A stretch of 64,000 bases of DNA from Methanosaeta sp. PtaB.Bin039 (lineage in GTDB: Archaea; Halobacteriota; Methanosarcinia; Methanotrichales; Methanotrichaceae). Shown here in pieces: positions 17,068 to 25,517 of this stretch (the first letter of the stretch is position 1; every line of letters starts with the position of its first letter). The notes beneath the pieces were generated by a model that saw nothing but the letters and a program-made list of their open reading frames with translations, was not told where the DNA came from and ran no database searches. The position numbers and the translations under genes were made by a program. The stretch spans positions 1-64,000 of the forward strand of contig MVQI01000071.1 in the NCBI GenBank assembly GCA_002067795.1, written 5' to 3'.

Positions 17068-17648
17068 GGTCTTCAGATTGCGATATTGTCATTGCTGGAG
17101 TGGGCGGCCAAGGGGTCATACTGATCTCCGACGTGATAGGCCGGGCGGCAGTCAAAGCCGGACTGCCGGTGCGTGGGGCTGAGACCCACGGAATGGCCCA
17201 GAGAGGCGGCTCTGTTGTGAACCATACCCGCATCAACTGCCGGTACAGCCCTATGGTGGCGGAGGGAGGGGCAGACCTGCTGCTTGCCCTCGAACCTGTT
17301 GAGGCGTTGCGCCACGCTCATTTCCTGGCACCCGGCGGCACTGCTCTGGTAAATACCGCGCCGGTCCTGCCGGTCACCGTGACCACCGGCAAGTTCGCCT
17401 ACCCACCGTTAGAGAAGGTACTGAGCCCCTTGCAGAGGATAGGAACGGTCAGGGCATTCAATGCTACCGAACTTGCAGCCTCCGCAGGCACCGTCCAGGC
17501 CATGAACGTCGTGATGCTGGGCGCGCTCTCACGCTACATTCCGATCACTGAGGAGGCTATTCTGGCAGCCCTTGCCCAGGTGGTGCCGGAGAAGCACCTG
17601 AAGGTCAATCTGCGGGCCTTTGAACTGGGAAAGGCTGAAGTAGATTGA
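17064..17648 (+). CDS. iorB: Indolepyruvate:ferredoxin oxidoreductase, beta subunit
   Basis: The 194-residue protein is the gamma-type subunit of 2-oxoacid oxidoreductases, with the N-terminal motif IAGVGGQGVILISDVIG and RGAETHGMAQRGGSVVNHTR. It forms the heterodimer with IorA. The ATG at 17064 overlaps the iorA stop (ATGA) and has AGGAGG about 9 bases upstream, inside iorA. The earlier open frame upstream is only an alternative reading of the iorA 3' end. Confidence 0.96.
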   Translation: MRSSDCDIVIAGVGGQGVILISDVIGRAAVKAGLPVRGAETHGMAQRGGSVVNHTRINCRYSPMVAEGGADLLLALEPVEALRHAHFLAPGGTALVNTAPVLPVTVTTGKFAYPPLEKVLSPLQRIGTVRAFNATELAASAGTVQAMNVVMLGALSRYIPITEEAILAALAQVVPEKHLKVNLRAFELGKAEVD

Positions 17649-17666
17649 TGGCTATAGTTGTCGCTC

Positions 17667-18170
17667 ATGGCAGACGACAAGAAGGGCGAGCCCGAGCAGG
17701 GCCGGGCGGAGCTTTCCAGGGAGCCCCTTTATAAGTATCATGATCCGGATGTGCCCAAGGAGCTGCCCGACCAGAGCTGGTCCACAGAGCGGCTGATCGA
17801 GGCAGCCACCAAGGACAATAACCTGCTCACCCGCTCCAATGCAGTGACCATACTGGCGACCCGGGAAGGAAAAGAAGCAGTTGAGGCACTCGTCCAGGCC
17901 CTCAAGGACTCGGAGCATATAGTCAAGAGCACGGCGATGGTGAAGCTTGCATCCAGGGGTCAGGAGGTGCTGGACCGTGTCATGGAGGCAATGTCAGACG
18001 CCGACCAGGATATCAGGGCAGGTGCAGCCTGGGTACTGGGTGAGCTCAAGGACCCAAGGTCGGTTGAGGTCCTGCAAAAGGCTATCAAGGACGAGAGCCA
18101 GCTGGTCAGGGTTCAGGCCAAAGCCTCCCTGATGGCCATGGGGATAATCAAGAAGAAGGACCTGAAGTAG
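17667..18170 (+). CDS. HEAT-repeat protein
   Basis: The 167-residue protein has a charged N-terminus (about 50 residues) and three to four HEAT/PBS-lyase-like repeats: NAVTILATREGKEAVEALVQ, then MVKLASRGQEVLDRVMEAM, DIRAGAAWVLGELKDP and a last unit ending at MGIIKKKDLK. Such repeats are protein-binding scaffolds. The ATG at 17667 (MADDKKGE) is taken as start; a TTG three codons earlier is possible. It begins 18 bases after iorB and may be in the same transcript, but no functional link to IorAB is known to me. Confidence 0.85.
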   Translation: MADDKKGEPEQGRAELSREPLYKYHDPDVPKELPDQSWSTERLIEAATKDNNLLTRSNAVTILATREGKEAVEALVQALKDSEHIVKSTAMVKLASRGQEVLDRVMEAMSDADQDIRAGAAWVLGELKDPRSVEVLQKAIKDESQLVRVQAKASLMAMGIIKKKDLK

Positions 18171-18479
18171 ATGGGGCCATACCTGCGGCCCTCACACCTT
18201 TTGATTTTTATCTGGGCCTAGGCCCGGCCGTCGACCGTTATCGCCGAGATCTTTGCAGGTCACACCGCCATGACGGCCTGCCTAAAGATGCATTGAAAAG
18301 ATGCCCGTGAGATAGTTGAGCATGCCAGGCCCAGGTCCCATACGGACATGGCCGGCATTTCCAGGATTTCCTCCCAGGAGGCCGCCTTCTGCAAAAACAC
18401 CTATATATCGCTCTCGCTGATCGACATAAGGGAGATTCGACTGGAGACTAAAGAAAGCCAAGGAGCGTTTCCGCGAAAG
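18171..18479. other. Intergenic region with palindrome and TATA box for the CDF gene
   Basis: After the possible terminator there is a perfect 12-base palindrome GGGCCTAGGCCC (18214-18225). A good TATA element (ctatatatc, 18401-18409) lies about 75 bases before the CDF start, which gives a leader near 50 bases. An open frame from 18348 continues into the CDF gene, but it lies partly upstream of this promoter and has no protein-like features. Confidence 0.55.
18174..18210 (+). terminator. Possible terminator after the iorAB-HEAT run
   Basis: A short stem GGGCC (18174-18178) / GGCCC (18187-18191) is followed within 8 bases by a T-rich stretch (ttttgattttta). It lies 4 bases after the stop codon of the HEAT gene. 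The stem is short, so confidence is limited. Confidence 0.45.
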
Positions 18480-19472
18480 ATGATACATGGCCGTGAAGAG
18501 AGGAGGCGACTTAAGGCCAGGGCTGCCGCTTTATCGATTGTCTCCAACACTGTCCTGGTGGTGATGAAGATAGCTGTAGGCCTGCTGATCGGCTCGGTCT
18601 CCATCCTCTCCGAGGCAATCCATTCAGGCGTGGACCTGCTGGCTGCGGTCATGGCATTTATCGCCGTCAGGGTAGCTGGCCGCCCGGCCGACGATAGCCA
18701 TCCGTTTGGCCACGGAAAGGTCGAGAACCTCTGCGGAACCCTCGAAGCTCTGCTCATATTTCTGGCAGCAGGCTGGATCATGGCGGAGGCCTGGGACAAG
18801 ATAATGCAGCCGCGTCCGCTGGAGTCTGCGGGATGGGGCGCGGCGGTCATGCTGATCTCAGTGGTTGCCAACACCGCAGTATCGCGCCGGCTCTTCCATG
18901 TGTCCATGCAGACGGATTCGGTCGCACTGGCTGCCGACGCATGGCATCTGCGCACCGACGTCTACACATCGCTGGGCGTCATGGCGGGACTGGGAGCGAT
19001 ATGGCTTGGAGGACTGCTCTTTCCGCAAGTGGACCTCTCCCTGCTCGATCCGCTGGCTGCCATGGCTGTGGCTCTGCTCATCCTGAAGGCCGCCTGGGAG
19101 ATGACGCTTCAGTCCGGCCGCGACCTGCTCGACGCCGGCCTGCCTGGCGAGGAGAGAAAACTGATCCGAGAACACGTCGCTGAGCTTTCGCCCATGGCCC
19201 GTGGCCTGCACGGTCTGAAGACCCGCAAGTCGGGTGGGCTGCGGTTTGCCGAGTTCCACATGCTGGTCGACGCCCAGATGTCGGTGGAGGAGTCACACCG
19301 TCTGACCGAGATCATGAGCGACTCGATCCGCGAGCATTACCCATGCACGGTTGTTACAATCCATATAGAGCCCTGTGACGGCTCCTGTCCCAAGAGCTGC
19401 AAGAGCAACTGCCTGCTCACCGAAGAGCAGAGAAAAGACCTGCATGTGATGAAAGGCGGAAATACTACATAA
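18480..19472 (+). CDS. Cation diffusion facilitator (CDF) metal exporter
   Basis: The 330-residue membrane protein exports divalent metals such as Zn, Mn or Fe in exchange for protons. It shows the CDF hallmarks SILSEAIHSGVDLLAAVMAFIAVRVAGRPADDSHPFGHGK with the HSGVD and HPFGHGK metal sites, a second site AWHLRTDVYTS (HxxxD), six hydrophobic segments and a cytoplasmic C-terminal domain. The C-terminus is rich in cysteine (EPCDGSCPKSCKSNC), a possible metal sensor. The start ATGATACATGGC at 18480 is chosen over 18348. The frame stops at TAA 19470, but an adjacent frame stays open for 54 more codons. Confidence 0.92.
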   Translation: MIHGREERRRLKARAAALSIVSNTVLVVMKIAVGLLIGSVSILSEAIHSGVDLLAAVMAFIAVRVAGRPADDSHPFGHGKVENLCGTLEALLIFLAAGWIMAEAWDKIMQPRPLESAGWGAAVMLISVVANTAVSRRLFHVSMQTDSVALAADAWHLRTDVYTSLGVMAGLGAIWLGGLLFPQVDLSLLDPLAAMAVALLILKAAWEMTLQSGRDLLDAGLPGEERKLIREHVAELSPMARGLHGLKTRKSGGLRFAEFHMLVDAQMSVEESHRLTEIMSDSIREHYPCTVVTIHIEPCDGSCPKSCKSNCLLTEEQRKDLHVMKGGNTT

Positions 19473-19633
19473 GTCAGTTTGGCCCCTGCACCCTCTGGCT
19501 GGGGCACAATTCGCCGTCCGATTTGCCGGACTCAGCGAAGCCTCGGCCAGAGTTTCACGCTGGGCGGATCGCAAACTATTTCCTGTCTGCCCTCAAGAAG
19601 CTTGAGGGGGATATGCCTCTGGCAGGGGAGTGA
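19469..19633 (+). CDS. Short coding-like frame at the CDF 3' end, without a normal start codon
   Basis: The frame overlapping the CDF stop reads KYYISQFGPCTLWLGHNSP, continues through PEFHAGRIANYFLSALKKLEGD and ends at TGA 19631-19633, three bases before the ATG of the next gene. Codon choice resembles the neighbours. The frame is open well back into the CDF gene but offers no ATG, GTG or TTG before the conserved-looking part. One extra A in ATGAAAGG (about 19449-19456) would join it in frame to the CDF protein, or create a small gene starting MKRRKYY. It could also be chance. Confidence 0.35.
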   Translation: MSQFGPCTLWLGHNSPSDLPDSAKPRPEFHAGRIANYFLSALKKLEGDMPLAGE

Positions 19634-19636
19634 AGG

Positions 19637-20722
19637 ATGGCTCTTCGTCTTTGGATCTTGCTTTGCTTCGCCATGCTGGCATCATCAGGCGTGATGGCGC
19701 TTGCAGATAACACGTCGCACGACCCGAGCCAGCAGGGTCTGGCTTCGTCCGGAGATGGACAAGCACAGACAACTGGGGGAAACGGCACGTATCGTCTGGA
19801 AGCGGGGGAGTGGAATGTCGCCCTTCAGGGACCGCCAGGACTTGAGACGCGGGCCGAGTGGCAGGCTGGGGACGGTGCAGGAGATGGATTTTACACATTG
19901 TGGCTCTTGGATTCTGCCGAGAGCTATGCCACCATATTCATCGTGGAATACGCAGGCCCAGTGACTTTCGCCCCTGAAGCGCTGCGGGGGGGGCTTGACC
20001 AGCTATTGTCACCGTACCATCCGGTCCAGGTCCTATCCGCACTGCGCACAGTGGACGGCAGCTGGGGCGCGGTAGCTGAGGCCTTCAGCCAGAGCCTGAA
20101 CCGCACCGTCTATGCGATGTTATATCCTATAGGAGCTGGCCAGGACAACTCCTCCTCGGTCACGGCAGGCCTGGTATCGCTGCTCGACAGGGAGGCCAGC
20201 ATGCAGATGATCGACACACTGCACATTCAGAATGGTCAGGCAAAACCTGACAAACCGGTCCTCGATCCGCCCAGTCGCCCCGCATTCGCCCCCCAGGGCA
20301 GCCGGGAGGAGCCGGTCCCTCTGGGCACCCCTGTGGATCTGGTGGACGGCTGGGAGATGCGGGTGATACGGGTCATCCCAAACGCGACCGAGATGGTCAT
20401 GACCACCGATCCAGGCAACGATCCTCCCCGACCCGGCTACCAGTACTTCATCGCCAGCATCGAGGGCCGCTACCATGGTTCGGCCTCCTCCATACTGGAC
20501 CCGGGTCTGCGCCTGCGGGCGCTTGGCAGATCCGAGATACCTTATCGCAGTTTCGACCGACTGGTAGCGATTCCCGATCCGCTGCCCCGGACGGAGTCGT
20601 TCTCAGGCGCGCTTGTGACGGGAAACGTCTGCTGGGAAGTAAGGTCGTCTGATGCGGATTTACTTGTGATGTTCGACCATGCCTCCCGTGATAGCCGGAT
20701 CTACATGGCCCTGTATCGATGA
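19637..20722 (+). CDS. Exported protein of unknown function with DUF4352-like C-terminal domain
   Basis: The 361-residue protein starts MALRLWILLCFAMLASSGVMALA, a clear signal peptide with cleavage expected near residue 22-24. Residues about 55-210 form a domain I do not recognise (YTLWLLDSAESYATIFIVEY). Residues about 235-361 (PVDLVDGWEMRVIRVIPNA, then YQYFIASIEG) resemble the immunoglobulin-like DUF4352 fold of exported proteins. A GGAG/AAGG ribosome site lies just upstream. It converges with thiC. It is probably anchored at or released from the cell surface. Confidence 0.8.
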   Translation: MALRLWILLCFAMLASSGVMALADNTSHDPSQQGLASSGDGQAQTTGGNGTYRLEAGEWNVALQGPPGLETRAEWQAGDGAGDGFYTLWLLDSAESYATIFIVEYAGPVTFAPEALRGGLDQLLSPYHPVQVLSALRTVDGSWGAVAEAFSQSLNRTVYAMLYPIGAGQDNSSSVTAGLVSLLDREASMQMIDTLHIQNGQAKPDKPVLDPPSRPAFAPQGSREEPVPLGTPVDLVDGWEMRVIRVIPNATEMVMTTDPGNDPPRPGYQYFIASIEGRYHGSASSILDPGLRLRALGRSEIPYRSFDRLVAIPDPLPRTESFSGALVTGNVCWEVRSSDADLLVMFDHASRDSRIYMALYR

Positions 20723-20803
20723 AAATCGAAATATGTGCCTGGCTCGGCAAGCATGATCCCGTCGGTCAGGCCGGGCCAAACCAGCCTGGGCCCTGGAGGG
20801 GCA

Positions 20804-22075
20804 TCAATCGGCCTTTCCCTCAAGGGCTTCCCGTGCGATGCGGATGGCGCAAAGCTCGCTGCACATTGTGCACGTATCGATGTCCACGCCCCGACGGTGC
20901 CGTATCTGTCTGGCCTTCTGCGGATCGATCGCCTCTGTGAACTGGCCGTCCCAGTCCAGGGCTGCCCTTGCCAGTGACATGCGCCTGTCCCAAGCCCTGG
21001 CCTCCTCCTGCACTCCAGGCCGGGTGAGGTCAGCAGCATGGGCAGCAATTCGGGTCACGATGGTGCCCTCGATAACGTCCTCAATCGTTGGCAGGTCCAG
21101 GTGCTCGCTTGGGGTGGTGGCGCACAGGAAGTCGGCCCCGGCCATTCCCGCGATAACACCGCCCATGGCCGCAGTTATGTGGTCGTAGCCGGGTGCAACA
21201 TCGGTAACCAGCGGACCCAGCAGATAAAGAGGGGCATGATCGGTGACGTGCTTCATTGCCCGAACGCTTGTCTCAATCTGGTCGGCAGGCACATGCCCCG
21301 GCCCCTCCACCATGGACTGCACGCCGGCTTTCCGGGCCTTGGCAACCATCTCTCCGAGGATTATGAACTCCATGTACTTGGCACGGTCGCTTGCATCCTC
21401 GATGCAGCCAGGGCGCAGTCCATCTCCCAGGCTCAAGGTGACCTCATGCTCACGTGCGATCTCGAGCAAGTAGTCGAACTCGGCATAATAGGGATTGTCT
21501 TCACCGGTCTCAGCCATATACTTGAGCGTGAGCGATCCGCCCCTGGAGACCACGCCCAAAAGGCGGGGATCCTTTTGCAGACGCTCAAGGCTCGTCCTGT
21601 TGACCCCAACGTGAACTGTCACGAAGTCCACACCGTCCCTGGCCTGCTGTTCGAGGGCGTTGAACATGCCCTGAGATGTGAGCTCCTTCCTCACAGCCGC
21701 CTGGTATATGGGGACCGTTCCAACCGGGACTTCCACGGCCTGCAGGATCTGGCGCCGGGTCTGGTCGAGATCGCCTCCGGTGGAGAGGTCCATGACCGCA
21801 TCGGCCCCAGCACCAACTGCCGCCAGGGCTTTTCTGACCTCAAGCCCGGCGTCCTCGGCGGTCTGAGAGGTGCCAACGTTGACATTGACCTTCGTGCGTA
21901 AGAGTTCACCGACGCCCACCGCCCGCTCCCTGCTGCGGTGGACGTTCATTGGGATAGCCGCCCTTCCCTTGGCCACCAGCCTTCTCAGGAGATCGGGATC
22001 CAGCCGCTCCACGGAGGCGGCCCGCGCAAAGAGCTCCGGGATCCGTCCTCCTGCCGCCTCTTCCATCAGAGTCAT
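20804..22075 (-). CDS. thiC: Phosphomethylpyrimidine synthase ThiC
   Basis: ThiC is a radical SAM enzyme that converts 5-aminoimidazole ribotide to the thiamine pyrimidine. The 423-residue protein shows MNVHRSRERAVGVGELLRTKVNVNVGTS, LSTGGDLDQTR, SLGDGLRPG, VEGPGHVP and APGYDHITAAMGG. The C-terminal cluster motif reads CTMCSELC, that is CxxCxxxC, one residue shorter than the bacterial CxxCxxxxC. Whether this is the archaeal norm needs an alignment. The start MTLMEEAAGG at 22075 is chosen; an upstream TTG overlaps a TATA-like word. It is divergent from the metallo-hydrolase gene with only 47 bases between the starts. Confidence 0.94.
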   Translation of the reverse strand: MTLMEEAAGGRIPELFARAASVERLDPDLLRRLVAKGRAAIPMNVHRSRERAVGVGELLRTKVNVNVGTSQTAEDAGLEVRKALAAVGAGADAVMDLSTGGDLDQTRRQILQAVEVPVGTVPIYQAAVRKELTSQGMFNALEQQARDGVDFVTVHVGVNRTSLERLQKDPRLLGVVSRGGSLTLKYMAETGEDNPYYAEFDYLLEIAREHEVTLSLGDGLRPGCIEDASDRAKYMEFIILGEMVAKARKAGVQSMVEGPGHVPADQIETSVRAMKHVTDHAPLYLLGPLVTDVAPGYDHITAAMGGVIAGMAGADFLCATTPSEHLDLPTIEDVIEGTIVTRIAAHAADLTRPGVQEEARAWDRRMSLARAALDWDGQFTEAIDPQKARQIRHRRGVDIDTCTMCSELCAIRIAREALEGKAD

Positions 22076-22082
22076 GGTACCA

Positions 22083-22116
22083 CTTAAATATGGCAAGCTC
22101 CACGTGCTAGGAGGGT
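22083..22116. promoter_or_regulatory. Compact divergent promoter between thiC and the metallo-hydrolase
   Basis: The near-palindromic TATA-like word ccacttaaatatgg (22080-22093) can be read on both strands, and AGGAGGG (about 22110-22116) is the ribosome site of the rightward gene. The two start codons are 47 bases apart, so both promoters must overlap. Confidence 0.5.
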
Positions 22117-22122
22117 GTCTAA

Positions 22123-22764
22123 ATGGTAGAAGTGCATAAGGTTAGCGGTGCCGCCTACGACGGAAACGCCTACCTGATAATGGCCGAGCGGCCGGCCATA
22201 ATCGACGCCGGCATGTCAGCCCAGCCCACAATTAAAAACCTCATAAGGCATATCGATCCCCAGAAAGTGGAGCGGTTGATACTCACTCACTGTCATCACG
22301 ATCATACCGCCGCGGTTCCTGAGCTGCAGCAGGCAACAGGAGCGCAGATCCTGCTCTCTAAAGAGGAGGTGGGGATGGTGGGCGACGACCTTGCGACGGT
22401 TGCCTATATGTTCGGGATGTCCGCTCCCGATTACCATGTGGACGTCCCCCTGGAAGAGGGGATGGCACTTGACCTGGGAGATATCACTCTGCAGGTCCTG
22501 CACACACCGGGCCACTCGCCTGGCAGCATCTGCCTGTACGAGCCTGAGGATAAGCTGCTCTTCTCCGGCGACACGGTCTTTCCGGACGGAAATATCGGCA
22601 GGACCGACCTCTTTGGAGGCTCCACTGCACAGTTGGTCAAATCCATAGAGCGCCTGACCGGTATGGATGTCAAGACCATGTACCCAGGCCATATGGAGGT
22701 CACAAGCAGAGGCGTTCCCGCCCAGATTTTGGAGAGCCTTCGCTTTGCCAGGAGGTTTCTATGA
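22123..22764 (+). CDS. Metallo-beta-lactamase-fold hydrolase
   Basis: The 213-residue protein has the zinc motif THCHHDH near residue 57, the second-site histidines in HTPGHSPG, a GDTVF aspartate and the late histidine in MYPGHM, as in glyoxalase II-like hydrolases. The substrate is not evident; thioester or lactone hydrolysis is common in this family. AGGAGGG lies 6 bases before the ATG. Its last four bases overlap argD (ATGA), so it begins a run of five closely packed genes. Confidence 0.93.
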   Translation: MVEVHKVSGAAYDGNAYLIMAERPAIIDAGMSAQPTIKNLIRHIDPQKVERLILTHCHHDHTAAVPELQQATGAQILLSKEEVGMVGDDLATVAYMFGMSAPDYHVDVPLEEGMALDLGDITLQVLHTPGHSPGSICLYEPEDKLLFSGDTVFPDGNIGRTDLFGGSTAQLVKSIERLTGMDVKTMYPGHMEVTSRGVPAQILESLRFARRFL

Positions 22765-23972
22765 AGCTTACCCAATCCGCAGACAGGATTTCACTGAACC
22801 AAGACCAGACGGCACCCACCATCCCACCCGCCCAGATAGCGGAGCGTGAGGCCAAAAGCATCTTTCAGACGTACACCAGACAGCCCATATATATCGTGCG
22901 TGGAGAGGGAGCAGAGGTATGGGACGCGTCCGGCCGGATGTACCTGGACTTCGTTGCCGGGATAGCGGTAAACAACCTCGGACACTGCCATCCAAGAGTT
23001 GTCCAGGCAATCCAGAAGCAAGCGCAGATCCTTATCCATACGTCCAACCTTTACTACACCGAGAACCAGGTGCTTCTCGCCGAGGAGCTCAAGCAGCTGA
23101 CCGGCATGGACCGGGTCTTTTTCGGCAACTCCGGAGCTGAAGGCGTTGAGGCTGCGATCAAGCTCGCACGCAGAGCGACCGGCAAGGCCGGACTGGTAGC
23201 GGCAGTGGGAAGCTTCCACGGACGGACTCTCGGGGCCTTGGGCGCCACATATAAGTCGGCCTACAGAGAGCCGTTCCGGCCTCTAAACGAGGCATCTTTC
23301 GTACCTTACGGCGACTTTGAGGCGCTGAAGTCTGCAGTCACCAGGAACATCGGCGCAGTCATACTTGAGCCGGTGCAAGGAGAGGCAGGAGTGCACGTGC
23401 CGCCGCCCCAGTTCCTGAAAGCCGCCCGCCAGATATGCGACGACGCCGGATCGATGCTCATATTCGACGAGGTGCAGACAGGCTTTGGCAGAACCGGACG
23501 CTGGTTCGGAAAGGAGCATTCGGGAATTGAGCCTGATATAATGTCCCTGGCCAAGGGAATAGCCGGGGGCCTGCCCATGGGAGCCATGCTTGCCAGAGGA
23601 GACGCAGCCGCTGCATTTCAGCGCGGGGACCACGCTTCCACATTCGGAGGGAGCCCTCTGGTAGCGGCAGCTTCACTGGCCAGCCTGCAGGCAATACGGG
23701 ATGAGAGGCTGGTGGAGAGATCCGAGCTCCTGGGGTCGTACCTGCGCTCGCAGCTGGAGAAGCTCGATCCCATCCAGGTGCGCGGCCTGGGCCTGATGGT
23801 CGGGCTGGACCTGAAAGCCAGCGCCTCCGAGGTCGTGTCCCTGGCCAGGGAGAGGGGGCTGCTGTTGAATGCCACAGGAGACCACACGCTGCGCCTGGTA
23901 CCGCCCCTGGTGGTTAGCCAAGAGCAGATAGACCGTGGGGTGCAGATCCTTGGGGATATCCTATCGATTTAG
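22761..23972 (+). CDS. argD: Acetylornithine aminotransferase
   Basis: This class III PLP aminotransferase of arginine synthesis converts N-acetylglutamate semialdehyde to N-acetylornithine, and may also act in lysine synthesis. The 403-residue protein shows VAGIAVNNLGHCHPRV, FFGNSGAEGVEAAIKLAR, LIFDEVQTGFGRTG and the PLP lysine in SLAKGIAGGLPMGAML. The first about 35 residues are a polar extension. The ATG overlaps the end of the metallo-hydrolase gene, and the 3' end overlaps hisC by about 38 bases (or 23 with the later hisC start). Confidence 0.93.
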   Translation: MKLTQSADRISLNQDQTAPTIPPAQIAEREAKSIFQTYTRQPIYIVRGEGAEVWDASGRMYLDFVAGIAVNNLGHCHPRVVQAIQKQAQILIHTSNLYYTENQVLLAEELKQLTGMDRVFFGNSGAEGVEAAIKLARRATGKAGLVAAVGSFHGRTLGALGATYKSAYREPFRPLNEASFVPYGDFEALKSAVTRNIGAVILEPVQGEAGVHVPPPQFLKAARQICDDAGSMLIFDEVQTGFGRTGRWFGKEHSGIEPDIMSLAKGIAGGLPMGAMLARGDAAAAFQRGDHASTFGGSPLVAAASLASLQAIRDERLVERSELLGSYLRSQLEKLDPIQVRGLGLMVGLDLKASASEVVSLARERGLLLNATGDHTLRLVPPLVVSQEQIDRGVQILGDILSI

Positions 23973-25011
23973 GCCGGCGCTCGATAAGCTGAAGCCCTAT
24001 GTGGCCGGGCGGGGAATCGGGGAGATCGCAAGGCAGTACAGCATCCCGGCCGACAAGATAGTCAAGCTGGGCAGCAACGAGAATCCGTACGGACCCAGCC
24101 CCGGGGTGAAAGAGGCGATATCCTCCGTCCCCCTCCACCTCTATCCTGAGACCGATGAGCTGCTGCAGGCACTGGCCTCATACACCGGATTTTCCCGGGA
24201 CATGATCGTTGTGGGCACCGGGATGGACGGGGTGCTCGACACCCTCTCCCGCCTCTTCCTGGAGGAGGGCAGATCCTCAGCCATCTCCACACCAACGTTC
24301 AGCTACTACGAGATCCTCACAAGGCTGGCCGGGGCTAAGCCAGTCCTGATTCCCAGGGACGAGGATTTCCGGATAGATCCGGACAGCCTTACCGGTGTTG
24401 ACGGCAGTAGCATGATATTCCTCTGCTCGCCCAACAATCCCACATCCAACGCTTCGACTGAGGAGGAGGTCAGGACGGTTGTCGAGTCGACAGGGGCGAT
24501 GGTCTTCCTGGACGAGGCCTATGTGGACTTCGCAAAAAAGAGCCTGATCTCAATGGTCAGCCGCTATGATAACCTGATCGTTGGGCGCACGATGTCCAAG
24601 GCATTCGGCCTGGCAGGCCTGCGCCTGGGCTACGCCGTATTGCCAGCACCTGTGGCAGACCAGTACCGTCGAGCCGCTCCGCCCTTCTTCGGACTTTCCA
24701 CCATATCGGTGGCGGCTGGAGTGGCGGCGCTTCAGGACGCAGCGTACATGCGTCGCTCGGTTGAGAAGATCAGGAAGGAGAGGCAGAGGCTCATATCCGA
24801 ACTGCCAGAGGCCGGTCCATCCCAGGCGAACTTCCTATACCTGGAGACGGATCGCCCATCGTCAGAGGTTGCTGAGGCCTTGCTGCGTCAGGGCGTGATC
24901 GTTCGGGACTGCCGATCGTTTTGGGGAGCCGGCGAAAACCACATACGCGTGACTGTAGGCACGCGAGAGCAGAACGACCGGTTCCTCGAGGCCTACCGAA
25001 GACTATGCTGA
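23935..25011 (+). CDS. hisC: Histidinol-phosphate aminotransferase
   Basis: The roughly 353-358-residue protein is a class I/II PLP aminotransferase of histidine synthesis. It shows LDKLKPYVAGRG, KLGSNENPYGPSP, CSPNNPTSN, FLDEAYVDF and the PLP lysine motif TMSKAFGLAGLRLGY. The start is not certain: GTG at 23935 or TTG at 23950; both lie inside argD and there is no ATG before the conserved part. It may also act on aromatic substrates, as archaeal HisC proteins can. Its stop overlaps the next gene's ATG by 7 bases. Confidence 0.93.
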   Translation: MGCRSLGISYRFRPALDKLKPYVAGRGIGEIARQYSIPADKIVKLGSNENPYGPSPGVKEAISSVPLHLYPETDELLQALASYTGFSRDMIVVGTGMDGVLDTLSRLFLEEGRSSAISTPTFSYYEILTRLAGAKPVLIPRDEDFRIDPDSLTGVDGSSMIFLCSPNNPTSNASTEEEVRTVVESTGAMVFLDEAYVDFAKKSLISMVSRYDNLIVGRTMSKAFGLAGLRLGYAVLPAPVADQYRRAAPPFFGLSTISVAAGVAALQDAAYMRRSVEKIRKERQRLISELPEAGPSQANFLYLETDRPSSEVAEALLRQGVIVRDCRSFWGAGENHIRVTVGTREQNDRFLEAYRRLC

Positions 25012-25517
25012 TAGCGCTCACAGGCACTCCAGGAACTGGGAAGACCACGGTATCCGCACTGCTGCCTTATCCAGTGGTGGATGTGAACGCGCTGGTGAAA
25101 GGAGGGCTCTGCATCCGGTCCGATCCCGACCGGGGATGCCTGGAAGCGGATATGGAAGGGCTTGCCGACAAGGTTCGGGAGATGGATGGGCCAGGACCTG
25201 TGGTTCTGGAAGGCCACATCTCGCACCACCTGGCCGATCTGGCAGTGGTTCTCCGTCTTCACCCATCCCAGCTGCGCAGCAGGCTATCGGCCCGTGGCTA
25301 CCCGCCGGCGAAGGTGAATGAGAACATCCTGGCCGAGGCTCTGGACGTGATACTGGTGGAAGCTGTGGAGAGATGCGACCGCGTATGGGAGATTGATACC
25401 ACTGGGCTGTCGCCATCCCAGGTCGCAGGCAGGATTCAAGATGCAGTAGAGGGGAGAGAGCAGTTTCCTCCCCGGGGCATGAACTGGCTTGGGGAGATAG
25501 AGATTGACCTTGGATGA
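25005..25517 (+). CDS. Adenylate kinase-like P-loop NTPase (AK6/Fap7 family)
   Basis: The 170-residue protein has a P-loop GTPGTGKTTVSALL at its N-terminus, VVLEGHISHH in the middle and RLSARGYPPAKVNENILAEALDVI, all typical of COG1936. Eukaryotic members act as adenylate kinase and in small-subunit ribosome maturation; archaeal members are thought to do the same. The ATG at 25005 overlaps the hisC stop. The upstream extension of the frame lies in hisC and is not protein-like. It overlaps the next gene by 14 bases. Confidence 0.9.
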   Translation: MLIALTGTPGTGKTTVSALLPYPVVDVNALVKGGLCIRSDPDRGCLEADMEGLADKVREMDGPGPVVLEGHISHHLADLAVVLRLHPSQLRSRLSARGYPPAKVNENILAEALDVILVEAVERCDRVWEIDTTGLSPSQVAGRIQDAVEGREQFPPRGMNWLGEIEIDLG

